Part shown: in pieces, positions 35,820 through 49,400 of the stretch
How the letters are laid out: each line of letters begins with the position of its first letter
How positions within the stretch are numbered: the first letter of the stretch is position 1
NCBI RefSeq assembly: GCF_949628215.1
Contig: NC_134279.1
Coordinates: 55,354,266 to 55,418,265, forward strand
Direction: 5' to 3'
Origin: Phalacrocorax aristotelis
Lineage: Eukaryota > Chordata > Aves > Suliformes > Phalacrocoracidae
Length of the DNA stretch: 64,000 bases
The notes under the pieces: model-generated
The model's database searches: none
The model's input: the letters and a program-made list of their open reading frames with translations, nothing else
What the model was told of the DNA's origin: nothing
Program-made: the position numbers and the translations under genes

Positions 35820-36976
35820 TCAACAGGTGCTAGTGGACACAAGCAATATCCTAAGTTCCTCCATAAATTGGCCATGTAGCTTTTTGGGGAGGGAAGTAAA
35901 AAGGAGGCAGTAGTTTAGACATCCTGGAATCCAAAGGGAGCCACGTGCGCCTCAGCCAGCGTTTGTGCAACACGCACAGCAGTGGGACACTGGCAGAGGC
36001 AGAACGCCTCCAAGATAGATGACCAACAGAGCTCAAATGTGGGACATGTGATGGGTTATACCTTCTTTTGAGCAGCCTTTAGAGATACTTAAGCTGTTTG
36101 TTATAAAAGTCTGGAGGAATGTAAAAACACCTGAGAGTGAAGAAGAGTAATGCCATCAGCTGGAAGCTGCTATTTATAGGAGAAGACCTGAAGACAGGCC
36201 AGAGCTACCCACTGCCACTGGCTGACAATTTTGGAGTGCAGGCATGAGGCAGAGCTCAGAGAAAAGTCAGGCAGCCAACATCTGAGCTGGGTGAGGAAGA
36301 AAAGAAGTCCAGGCAGTGGTGAATGACATGAAACAGCACATGGAGACAAAAAGGAGGGGATGTAGCAGGAGGATGAATTATCACAGAGAACAAAAGGCTG
36401 CACTAGGATTTGCTCTTTTTGTGGAAGAGGAAGGTGAGGGAGACACGTGACACCAATGTCTCACCTGGGCCGCTCTTCTGATGGTAAAAATTGTGTTTGG
36501 CCAGCACTGGGGCAGCCCAGCCAACACCTGGTGAACAAACCGGACCACAATGGTTAGAACAATCACTGTATACACGTACAGGAGGAGTCTCGCAACAAGC
36601 CAACCAGTAACACTACATCCCAGCCTTTCTGCTTACTTCACACTTCAGCAACTGGTGAATCCCAGAGGACGCTAGGATTTTAGGCAGCAGTGCAAGGGAG
36701 CGGGTTGGCTTACCTGAACTGGATCCTGCAGTGTCCTGTCCGTAACATCTCACGGTATTACGCAGGGTTGCATACAGGAAATACGCTGTATGCAAAGTCT
36801 ACTGTGTGAAAAAATATAAAAACTAACGCAGATCTTGAACATCTTAATAAATTATTGAAAAGCTTTATAAACAAAAAAGCTTTTAAGGAAATGTGTGCAT
36901 CATCTACATTGGCTGAAGAAAACAAAACCACAACGTAGCATTAAATCAACAGATATTACTCTTGAGTTTTAAACAG
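35814..36976 (-). other. ATP10D: ATP10D 3' untranslated region (extent inferred)
   Basis: No coding sequence follows the stop on this strand. The nearest AATAAA on the - strand is at 35814-35819, followed in transcription direction by a T/G-rich stretch near 35755-35775. If used, the UTR is about 1.2 kb and does not overlap the likely CORIN UTR. Confidence 0.45.
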
Positions 36977-37499
36977 TTAGCATTCCAATTTTCTAAGATA
37001 CATTAAAGCAACTTCTTCACACAAAACAGAATTCAAACCTGCTTTGTGTGCTAAAGAAACAGCACTACTGCCCTCTTCAGAAGCACACACAGGGACTTTG
37101 GCACATGAGTTATTACCGCCAAATGTGGCTGAATTAGTTTCCTCTGATGGATTCAGAAATACGGTCTTTTCAGAGTTCAAGCCATTTGTATTCCCAGACT
37201 CATCCTGAATGTCTGGTGAGAAGGTGGTGTCCTCTACTAACCCATCCCTTGAACAGGCTTGAAAAGGTGGTTTAGATGTTGGCAAAACACTGGCAATGCT
37301 TTCTTCCTCTGATACAGCACCTGTGGCTGAGCTGGAAGACCCAGAAGTAGCCTGGAACTCCACTCTACAGTTTACAACGCAGTCATCTTTCCATCTCTTA
37401 ATTGCTTCCCTCTGCTCCTCAGGGGTCAGTCTGTCAAGTTGCTTGGCTCTCAGCACCGGAGACGGAAACAATGTTCCTTGGAGAACTCTCAGCACATAT
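36977..37499 (-). CDS. ATP10D: ATP10D last coding exon: cytoplasmic C-terminal tail
   Basis: The acceptor is ttattttgtag. The exon begins [20 protein letters not shown] then [16 protein letters not shown], which is conserved. About 140 residues of Ser/Glu/Asn-rich tail follow with no fold I recognise, ending YLRKLEC before TAA at 36977-36979. The tail is probably a disordered cytoplasmic region and is the least conserved part of the protein. Confidence 0.92.
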
Positions 37500-40400
37500 C
37501 TACAAAATAAACACAGTTGCAAATAAGCCATTTAGAAGCAGACTCAAAACTGTCTCCCGCAAGACTAAAGGAAACCAAACACGATTCGAGTAACCCTGAG
37601 GCTGCAGCAGCCTCTGAAACAGTTTTTGCAGATGCCGTTTTGTGAACATAAACTCTAAGGCCAGCAACTGCATCAGAACGTGTTTTAAAACTGGCATTTT
37701 CAAACATGGATACTGATCTCAGGTGCTTCCATTTCTCTGTCCTGAACGTGGCTCTCCTACAGACTAGTTACTGCAGCAACGTGGGCTTGCAGCTCCAGTG
37801 AAGGGCCGGGGTCCCGACTAATCTGAGAGTGGAGCATTCTGCGCATAGTGTCAGGCCCCAGAAAAAAGGCATCAAAATCAGTGTGCAGTTTAGAGTTTCC
37901 CTAGTACTTCAGTGCAGATATAAGGAGTTAAGAGCTATAGTGGAAAAAATCAGGCCTAAAAAAATTCATGCTTCCAACTGAGAAGCGGTTTATCACTGCT
38001 GTTTTGCACTGATAATATAGCACTAATATAGCCCTGGAAAGCTGGGAAGAGTAGGCGGAGCATCGTTCTAAAATTCTTAACTTTTGCAGGAGCCAGAGAA
38101 TTCACCAGAAGCAAGAATGAACATGAAAGCAAAGGCCAAAGAAACAAAGCATCACATGCAGTAAGAGGAATACGGAGTACAAGTGATGTTCCAGAATTAA
38201 ACTCTAGGAATAATTTGTATTAGAACTGGCTTAACTGGCAACTTAGGCCAGACAGAAGTTTTGATCATAGATTTTTGCAGTGAATTTTCAGTCAACAGGG
38301 CATCCAACATCTGTCCCTCTCTAGAACTGCTCCTTAAAAACCCCAGTGAAAGCCCCAGTCTCTCTCCCTCAGGCTAGAAGGTGTAAAGCACCCTTCAGCT
38401 TCACAGTCCCTGCTAAGTGGTGTCTTTTCAGCACCTTACAAAGGATTACATCAGAAATAAGCAAGAAAAAAAGCATATGTGTGACAGAGGAGGTTCCACA
38501 ATAGGCACTTCTGCTTCAGATCACTGAAGTAGAAAAGCTTGAATTAGCCACAACAGCTACAAATCTCCTGAGGTATTGGCACCGGGAGAGTGTAAATGAC
38601 TCAAAGAATTTCACTGGTAAGTCTAAATACTTTGTATTTAATTTGCCATGAAAAAAACCCTCTTCTTCAAAACTGAACACCGGAAGCAGTCACCACGCTA
38701 AAGCATTCCCCTGCCTAGGCTCTCTACAGCCCTACCAAAAGGTCCTAGAACAGCACTTATCTGTTTATTTGTCAGGTAAGGGAGATTGGCTGTGTGTGAA
38801 ACAAAAGGCTCTACTCTCACCACCTGAAGCCAAGCTGAGAGCAGGAATGGGGAGGGAAGAGCATAAATGTTTCTTGCACCTCACAGTTTGTCCTTCTGCT
38901 GAATTGAAGCGTGAACCAAAGTTATCAGTCACAGTCTCTGGTGAGTGTGGCAAAACCCTGCCTGACGTGCTTAAGACACATATGGGGACTTCTTCAAAGG
39001 GGGCTCTGGTCCTTAGTGGCTATTGCAGGCACCTACAGCCACAGCTCTGCCAGCTTTCCTGCCAGTGGCAGTGACAACTCATGCAGCCTGTACTGCAGCA
39101 CTTGATCCAGAAAGTGTGCTCAGAACTGTGCCTAACGATATAATATAATGTCAGGTGAGGAGGACATGGCAGTTGTTTTCCCCAACACTTCCCTCAGTAT
39201 GTCTGTGCAATTCAGTTTCAGGTCCCGCTCTTTCTGAAATGATGTGAGAGGGAAAAAAAGAGAAAGAACAGAGAAGAATGAGTAAATTAGCACCAGAGGC
39301 ACTTCACTAATAGTCTGCAGACTTGAGTTCATGTTCAGCTAGTGAAAGGCAGATGGCTGAGGCTACTAAACAGAGCTAGACCAAGAGTCTGATGAAGTCT
39401 CTTTCACTGGTCTTCATACACTTTGTTTTCCTCTCTTGGCTCACTCAGGGGTCCCCCTGCTCGGCATGCTCGTGTCTGGGACCTCCACCCAGCACTCCTG
39501 CAGTTCCAGGGTGAATGAGTTATTGAACTCGGAGTTATGACTTCAGTGAGACAAAATACTTAGGCACAATAAAAATACAACTCAGGACCCCTTGTGAAGC
39601 TACTCAGCATGTTTCCACCCCACAAAGCAGCCTGCACATGCATTCTTCATTCTAAATATTCTTATATATATTCACAACATAAATTTCAAACAGCAAATGG
39701 TTTCACAAATAAGCACAGACTAAACACAGTACTTCTATGTATAGTACATGTTCAACTTTGATCACTAATTTAACTAATTTGTATATAAACTCTGTGGTTA
39801 TAGAGATTATTGTTTTTTCCCTCCAAAGATGATATTTAATATAATATAAATGACAAAGGAAATTTTTTTATTTACTTTGAGAATATGTCACTAAAGAGCT
39901 GTCCTCACACGGCTTGGCCTGGCAGAGTTATGAAATTTTCTTTACATTGGGGATGGTAGGGGGGAAGACCTCTAGCCAGAGAGATTTATAGCATCACTGA
40001 CTGAAAGAAAACTAATTTTGTTAACAACAGCAATCTGCAATTATAAAGCAGAAACGCACCTGGGCAGCAGAGCAACACAAGTAGTCAGGAGGCAAACTAA
40101 GTAAAACACTGGGTCTGTCATGTGCTTCTCCATGATCCAATAAGGATTTGATGGTGGGTTGTGGGTTTTGCAGGTTGCCCCAAAAGCCAGAGCGAAGACG
40201 AAGTAAAACAGGATGCTGCCAACTATAACTACGGTATGTATCCAAGTCTGCAATTCAGAAAAGGAAAGAAATCAGATTTAAGCTGTGAACAGAAAGACCT
40301 GCAACACCTGAATGTGTGTGCACGTGCGTGCGTGAACATGCTCGCGCTCTTCCTCCAAGGGCAGCTGCTTAATGTAACAGAGGATAGATCTGTTCAGATA

Positions 40401-43400
40401 ATACTCCTAATTTTACACAAAACGTTCCAGGAAGAATGCAGCCTTCTTCCTACAGTTCACAGGTAACCCAGCCGGTTAATTTTTTTTATCCTACTAAATG
40501 CATAGCTTTTGATTCTTCTCTGAAAGACATTTTTTTGTGCCATTTGCCTTAGATGACCATCTTATTTACTGGCAGCAGGGAAAGCCTTCTCAGGCAAATG
40601 GAGGCGAGATCTTCACAGGACACCACCCGTATATATCTTGCTTGAAACAGTGATGAACTGTTCTACATTGAAGTTTTTTGTAATTTTATACCTAAACGGC
40701 TATAATAGTTACTATGGAAACTACACCGTCATTGGTCTGACAGCTTACCGACATTCAAAAATGCCAAATAAAATCCATTTCAGTAATGTTTTCCTGTTCA
40801 GAGTGTGGATACACTCATGCTACCCATATATTCTCAGCAAATAAATTTTTATCACTGCTGCCATGCTCCCAAAAGAACAATGAAAAGACTGAAGCACAAG
40901 TTGAAATTTCATCCATTATGAAAAAGCCTAAAAAAAACTTTTCAAAAAAAAGGATAGAGGAAAAAATAAAACCCATTAATCTGTGTCCTTCTACTGAAAA
41001 TATTATTGTATTTTCTTTAAAAGTGTGCAAAATAGCCAAGTATTACCCTTCTAAAGGCTGTAAATTCATCCAAGCTAATGCAGATGTTTTAGCTTGCACA
41101 GACTTAATTAAAAACTGGAATAGCATTTCTGTAGCATATCGGTTCTCTAATTCTGGCACTGAAATATAACTCTGAATTCTTTATCCTGGCCACAGAGCAG
41201 ATCATCAGTTCCAAGCATTCAAAATCAACAGTTCACATTGTGGTCTTTTTGATGCAAGCTCTGGGAACTAATGAAGGCTCAGGAGATCCCTGGTTGGTTT
41301 TACCATTTGCAAAACTAAATTGACATCCCCAAAACCACCATACACTGACGAGGCAGGATCCTTTCACTAGTTACATACAAATAACTCTGAGGCCAAATTT
41401 AGTTAATTTTAGTCATCCCAGTAATTCTATTGGCTCCAATGACAGGTGCATTAGGAGACCTCACATGGTCATATAAACAAAATATTTACGTTTTGGCCCT
41501 TTTATACTTAATTCTGTTTTGTATATGAAGCTCTTTCTTCCGCTTAATTCTAATGAAAGCTGTATGCACATACACCGTTAGGAATATAACCTTTTGGAAA
41601 CAAAGTACTCACCACAGACTTGCACTCAATGAGAAGGTGAAACAGTATTATGAAGAGTGCTGCTGTATTTACAGGGTTTCCAAAAGAAAAAATGTCTATG
41701 TCTGAGCCGTAGTAAGTCTGTAAAGGAAGACAGCAGTCACCGTAACGTATTCTTTATGTACAGTCCTAATGCACAACATGGCACGGACGGTTTCAATACC
41801 ATCCATATTTGCACACACAGAGTTCAGCTCAGTTCCAGTGATGATCTGTTAGTACACATTCATATATGAGGAAGTAAAATCAAACACTTCATTTTATTCT
41901 CTAATTTGCCTGGGTTTTTAGTATGTCAAAACATATAAATTATTTCATATCCAGCACTTACAAAGTAAGGCACAAAAAAGCAAACGAGACTTTGGTAAAA
42001 CGCATCCAGCAAGGTTATCCAAAAAGCGGAAGGCAAGTAAGCCTGTAAGAGAGAAAGACAATGGCGTTGGAACAAATTGAACAAATTGCTGCATTGTTCA
42101 TTACCATTAATTTGGATTTGGGGAAAGATTTTTTCAGAAGTAATCCCAGTTAGTTTCCCAATGAAGAGGCATCTTTTGTATTGCAGTAATAAGAATAAAG
42201 AGCTCACTCTACACGTGGCTAACTGTTCGTATTTAAATGAGCAGCCAGATCTGGGAACCCTGATCTTATAGCTGGTCCTGCCAGAACAGACTTACCAGCC
42301 TTACCTAACTGAGTACTGGTACAGAAGGGAGAGGACTAGGGGACGGTGAATTGCCCTAGCAGCCTACCATCACCGAATGCCAAGTCCCACTTTCTTCTAT
42401 CTCCACCCCATGTGCTTCTGCCTCTTAATTGGTGCTGGCTGACTCCTCTGTGCAGATGGACTCCCCTGTGAGCTATCTTAACTCACTAGAATGTGAGAAA
42501 TCAATTCAATTTTCTGCTGGAATAATGCATTGCTGTTTCAGTGAGTTCAATCAGCTCCTGGAAGGATCTGTCTGACAGGACAACTGAGCCGGCACAAGGA
42601 AAGTAGTTTAACTACGTGGGTGGAAACAGGGAATGAGAAGAAAACAAAGGAGAAGAGAAGGAACAAGCCTTCTTCACTCAGTGGCACAAACTGCTATGAC
42701 AGCTCAACCCTTACAAAACCACAGCTGCATGTGCCCTGGCTCAGATATATCACCTTCCTTCGGGCACTAAACTGAGGCACACAGGTGAGCAGTTTAGTCA
42801 CCCAGAGCTTCCTCTACAGTTAGTGGAGAGAGATGGGTTTCTCCACAAAGCCACTCGGCCCTTTCGAGAACTGAACTGCTCTCTAGAGGTAGTGTGGGAA
42901 ACTTATCTCCTCCTTTGCCTGTCAGGGACGTGCTCTAAATTACTGAAGACAAATCCAAGTTACTGTCCATTTTTATAGCTTGTACAGAGCTGTGCGCTTG
43001 TGATGTCATGGTGCAATACTGTGATCTTTTAAAGCATGTCTCTTTCTTCTGTACTGCACTTAATTCAAGGCAATTATTTCAATGTGCTTACATGCAAGAA
43101 AGAAAATATATACTATGTAACAACTCCAACCACAGAGCAAGGCAATGCTGTGCTGGAAAAAAGAGAAAAACTGATAAAAGTTAAGGGGAAAAAAAAACAA
43201 GGGAAGGAGAAAAAACTATTGTGTAATGCAGTAATTCTGATTATGTTGCCTTAAAACCTTCATCTCAGCTCAGATCACCATACCTATCCTGAAGATCGAA
43301 ACAAAGGGACAAATCCTAAAGCCTTGTAACGTTTATTTAGTCAAAACTCTCCGTGACTGACAAAGCACAGACCTGCTCCAGCCAGTCTACAGAGGCTCGG

Positions 43401-46400
43401 ATTGGTACCAAAACAGTACTTAGGTTTGCAAAACTATGGTAAATCAAGCAACATAAATATTTACGGGTATGTAAAAAGAAATGTAGAAGTCCACAAACAA
43501 ACAAAAAACTGTCCCCTCACCGTATATCCTTCCTTCCCTTCTAAACCAGACCTAGACTTCTGCCAGGTTATACAGATGAGACTGCACAACTACCAAACAA
43601 CATGTTGTAGCTCATTTTTTTAATACTGTTTTTTAAAATAGAATATAATGGAAGAGAACAGAATAGAATATATTGTTTCAGTTGAAAGGGACCTACAATG
43701 ATCATCTAGTCCAACTATCTGATCACTTCAGGGTTGACCAAAAGTTAAAGCCTATTATTAAAGGCATTGCCCAAATGCCTCTCAAAATTGACAGACTTGG
43801 GGCATCAGCCACCTCTCTGGGAAGCCTGTTCCAGTATTTGACCACCTTCTCAGTAAAGAAATGCTTCGTAATGTCCAGTCTGTTATTGGAAGGCTATGAT
43901 CATAAAGAAAATGGTGAGTTTTAGGTGAATCATATGCTCAATTTTTCCTCTCTTTGGGCTACTAGCATATATTATGTCTCAGGCTCAGTACGTCACTGCC
44001 TTCAATTGTTATAATAAAAATACTATTTAATGACATTAAATTAAAAAAAAAAAGTTAAACTCATGCTAGAATTCATGCTAAGCAAAGCAGAAACCAGGAA
44101 AAAGCTTACTGATTTATATAATTTTGATTTAGAAACTAACCCCTGCTCCCTGCGGTCTTCCGTGCTAAATGTTTGGACAGAATTTACTTATAGAGCAGAT
44201 ATGATGTACAGCATTTTCAGATGGAAGAAAAGTGCAACCAGCAAATTCCAGACCATACCCATAAAGGCAGAAGAACCCTGAATAACAGAACTTTATTGAG
44301 GATTATTTGAAATTAATCTGCTCTGGTTCTTATTCATTCCTCATTTGGCAATTGAGACCCTTATGTGACAGTGAAAAAACAGTATCTAGTGCCCCCAGAT
44401 GCTCAAAAGAAACCCATTTTGAGGAAGCATGTTGACAGCCACGGCAGTGAACGAAGTGAATGTGCTGGTAATGAAGTTTATCTAGTACATTGCTTCACCT
44501 GAAGTCCTTAATTTCTCTTATCACCCAAATATCTGGTAAGATTGGGTGTATGGCTGAAAAGAGCCTACAAAAAACTTCTGAAAAAACAGCTTTTATATTT
44601 GTGCACAGGCCTAAATGTTTTTCTAATAGAGACAGTGGTTTTAAACTTCCCATTTGCCTGATGTGAACCATGAAGGAAAGAAAGACAGAAATGGCTCAAA
44701 CGCTGACCACTTCAATTTGCTTCAGGCCAAGCATTCTTTAACCTACCACAGATTTCTGGCTCATCATGTACAGCTGTGGGAGCTGCATGAGTATCTCCGC
44801 AGACACATCTTTGTCCAAGACACCATAAATGATGGGTGGCACTGACGTAAAAAGGAGATTGAAAAGAATCAAGATCCAATAGTCAGTCATTGATGTGCCT
44901 GAAAACCCACAGAAGAACTGGTACCAGAACAGGAGGTTCACGTAGGCCTGAAAAGTCAAAGATGACATGATAAAATGTTACCCATAGACAAGTGTTTTAA
45001 AAGTCAGTAGGAAAACAGGCAGATCTTGGGTCTGGTTACAGTAATCTGTGGAAAATTAAGTATAAATGCTGTGGAGTTCATGCCAATCCCACTTTGAAAT
45101 TATGTTTGACTAGCACACAGCTTTACATCTCAAAATTGGACACAACTTGTTTAAATAGTCATGCTGCCATCACATTAGTAATGCCTGTTACCCACTGTTT
45201 AATCAAATCAGACAATGGCTTTGAGCGGGAAATTCAGTCCAAGGAATGAGAGTCTCTGGTTTCTGTAGACATAAATGGGAAATTGAGTTGTTTGACGTAT
45301 GCTTTTTGTGTCTTTTTGAACCCATTCACAATAGAAACTTAAAAAGAACATAAAGCCCCACTAAACACTTCAGCACTCTCAAACAGGTGAATTGTGATTT
45401 CCCTGGGATGGGACAGCTACCTACCACATTCTTGTAGAAGTAGTAAAGCACCATGTTGGTAAGTCTGGTATAACACCAGTGACCATGGACAAGCAGCAGC
45501 TTCCTGAGGTGTCTAAACTGAGAGATTGCAAAGTCACTTGCCATCACGGCCTGCAACGCACATGAAAGAAAGGATAAGTTATATCCAAACTGTTAAAGAT
45601 AAGCCTCAGGTACTGCCAAGTGAGCAACTTACCTACTGTTGGAAATCCTTACTTTTAAAATTTTTTTGTTTCTATATATAGTGCTTACGGTCTTACCCTC
45701 ACTCACATCTGAGCCCCTCCACACAACATTTTACACTAACACACACAGCTCAGCCCAACATAACATAGGCAGGAACATGGCTGCCTTTATTATTACTGCA
45801 CAGCTGCACAAAAAATCACTGATGCTTAGGCTGCCTGTTTCCTGGCAGGACATGAGTAATAGGGAGTTCGGTGACAGGCAGCAAGCTCTGTTGTTTGGAG
45901 CTTGAACCCCTGCAGCACACAGCTTCTGAGCGCTCCTGCAAGAGTGCTGAGGCCTGGCTGTGAGCTCAGGCTGCAAACTCTTGCCCGTGTACGGTAATGG
46001 ACTGTGGAGCCACTGGGCCTCCAGGGTAAACTCTGAACCGATTTAGAATGGAATCTGATGTCATTGGCAGCTGTCTTTGTATACACTACCTGCATGCCTT
46101 CTTGGCCCAATATTCCCACGCCAGTGTCAGCCACCTGGATCATACTGACATCATTGGCGCCATCACCTACAGAGAAAAGAGAAAAAAAATCAAAACTAAC
46201 CTCTCTTATTTGGAATGCAACCTGGAGGCAGCTTTGCTGGCTATCACATCACCATGGGGGTGGCAGGAAAAGACAAATATACAAGTACACCAGAAATTTC
46301 AGAGAAAAACAATTTTATGGCCAACAGTGAAGCCTATGGAAAACCCTACAGAAAGCAGGGTGAGTAAGCGGAAGGCCTGACTGAACTGAGCTATATTCTC

Positions 46401-49400
46401 CAAATGGATATTAGCTGTTCCTTTTGTCAGAATTTAATTGGTACGCTGGAACAGAAAATATGGGTGTTTTAAATCACAGCCACTCGTCTCCCCTCTCCCT
46501 CCCTATTTTGGGGGGTTGTGACGGAGAACAAGGAAAATCCCCTTACTTGCTCATTTGGACACATTACATAACACTGTGCCCGACTGCTGCTGTTCTTGTT
46601 GCTTTAGATTACCATGACTAAGTTTATGGACTAAATTTGCTAGTTCAGAAGACTAATATCATCTTACGCCACAAACAACTATGACTCAAAGGATTATCTT
46701 CCTTGTAAAGTAAATTTTGTGACAGACATTAACAAAAACACAGGAGAGAAGAAACTGGCTTCTAATTCTCTTCAGAGGAAAGAAGATAACCACTGGACTC
46801 ACCTACAGCTAATGTCATTGCCTTCAGCTTATTTCGCACCAGTCTGACCAGGACACTCTTCTGCAGTGGTGTGGCTCGGCAGCAGACTACAGCCCTACAT
46901 TTTTCTGTGAGTTCCAAAAAAATACTCTGCAGGCTGTCATGAAGGACATGCTCTAAAGTCCTTCCATCAATAACCAGGCCTGCACTGAACCCTGGAGCTT
47001 GGGTGGAGGGACTTGTAGAGACATTCCCAAGTCTCTGACTGCGTTTTTCTTTGGCAAAAGTATTCTTCTGGATGCCTTCTAAAATTTTGCTCATCACCAA
47101 GGCACAGGCATCCTAATTAAAGACAAAAGAAAGGCAACTTATTAAATACTGTTTGTGTTCCGGCTTTCTTTTCAATTTATAACATACATATGGAGAAAGG
47201 GTCAAATGCAGCCCTTGTGTAGCACTTAACTTGAATCCAGAAGGGCTCAGACATGAGGCTGAACAACCCTTTGAAATCACAAAGGATGCAGTCTGTTGTT
47301 AATAAAAGGGCCTGTGATTTAACTTTGCTTAAGTACATTTGCTTGGGTATTGTGCTAAGAGAAGGGAAAAAACCAAACCAAATCAGAAAATATTCATAGA
47401 CTAGCAGAAAAAAACAGCCGTTAAGGATTCTGTAATATAAATACAGCTTGGATAGAGGACTTCTGCTCTCTACATTTCTTTTGTCTGCCATGCAAAGCCG
47501 AAAGTGCATTTCAAATCAGATTACAGGTAAGCTGCAATGAATTACAGAAGAACTGGCCTTGTGGAATTTTCTACCTTGTCAGAATCAATATAAGATGCCC
47601 AAAAGATTCTTGATAACAATATATGTAATGTGCGTGCTATATAGAAGACGATACATGTTCTTACATCTTCTCATTATTTTACTTTGAAATTCAACAGTAT
47701 CAAATCCTGCCTATTTTTTATTTCAAAGTCCAGTTAGAGGGAGGATGAGCACTTCCGCAAAAGGGGCTTATTTCTTACTGTAGGTAAGACACTCGTAGGA
47801 AAAAAAGGAAGAGAAAAGTGTTCGTGAAAAATCAAACCCCAGGCTTTCCTCAAACACAACTGGACTAAAAATCCTTTCTTTTTCACTTTATTTTCCCCAC
47901 AGTTACCACTTGCCACACAATCTTTTATGGCAGATACAAATTGAATTTCTAAAGTAACATATAAGCAGAGAAAAAAAGAAAAACTAAAGGTCTTAGAAAA
48001 ATCCTCCAGTCCTTTACAGAAGTCTCAGAATTCATATCTCTGCTCTGAGGACAGACGTTTCGTACATCGGCTTTACAAGTTACAGTTAGAAATTTCTCTC
48101 TAAACAAACCCAAAATTTATAAAAATCAAGATGTGAAAACCAGCTGGTTATAAGCATCCACAAGAGGACAGAATGATTAAGTAGAATTAAACTTGCCACC
48201 CAACACAGCAGCACTTTTAACCACTACCACATGACTCAGTTACTGGGTGGTGGGCAGAAGGTGACTTTTCCTCTGATAAAACTGTTGGCAGATTAGTCTT
48301 CTTGAATAGCGTGCAACGTACTTTAATGAGACAGTTCTTTGTACATTTATGCAAGACAAGCAGGGCTGGGCGAATATATTACACAAAGCAGCACAAAACT
48401 TAATTCAATAGAATTTGCATGACAATAATTCTTACATTGCTAATATGCTATAACTCACAGCCGTTTGAAATCTCTAATAACACATGAGGCATGTCAACTC
48501 TCTAACCTACCACAAAGAAAAATTAAACAGTCTATTCAATTAAAATAATTATTCATAATTTAGGAACTGTATATAAAGAAACAGATGTTACATACAAAGG
48601 ATTTCATATTTTACCCGCAAGGAAGCAGATCATCAGTTTTCCAGTATTTTCATTTTCCAAGAAATCATGCTGTATTTGGTCAACTGGGAAAGCAGAGAAC
48701 ATTATTTTTCCGTACTGCCCTGTGATGTAACCTGACTGAATTTTTCAGCAGAGAAGAAAAAAAAAAAACTGAAGTGTAATTTTCCACTCACCCTACTCTG
48801 TGATTTGAGAGTGAAGATTCTGTCATCTGGTTCCAGCAGTTTACAAGCATAGGCAATGTTGACAGCTGTCTCTCTCTTGTCACCTGTCAGCATCCATATT
48901 TTTATTCCTGCTTTCCGTAATGCCTGTATTGTGTCTGGAACACCCTCCTGCAGGCGATCTTCAATGCCAGTGGCACCTTAATTTAGACAAGCAGAAGGAT
49001 TAGTGCTGCTGTATTTCCAAAATCGAAACGCTGCAAGAGTGACAGGACAAGATGGTCCTCTGTGTGTATCCATGCACCAAACCGGACATCCTACTGGGAC
49101 ATGCTTGGGAATTCCTCCCTTCCACATCTTTCTGTCCCAGAGCCCATCACATGCGAGATTGCTGACATATACCCTTGTTACAGCCTGAGGAGCCTCCAAC
49201 TCTTCACAAGACCCTTTTAAGCCAACTTCTGTCATTCTCATGATTGTTTCATCCCATAATGGCTGTGGGACACAGACTCCCAGGCTTCTCATGACAGATA
49301 TACTCCATTATTCCCACTCCCTCCTGCCTCAGACTACCCCAAACCTTCTTTCATGTATCACCACAATCCTTCCTATATCAAGGCCCAGTTCTCTTCCTTA

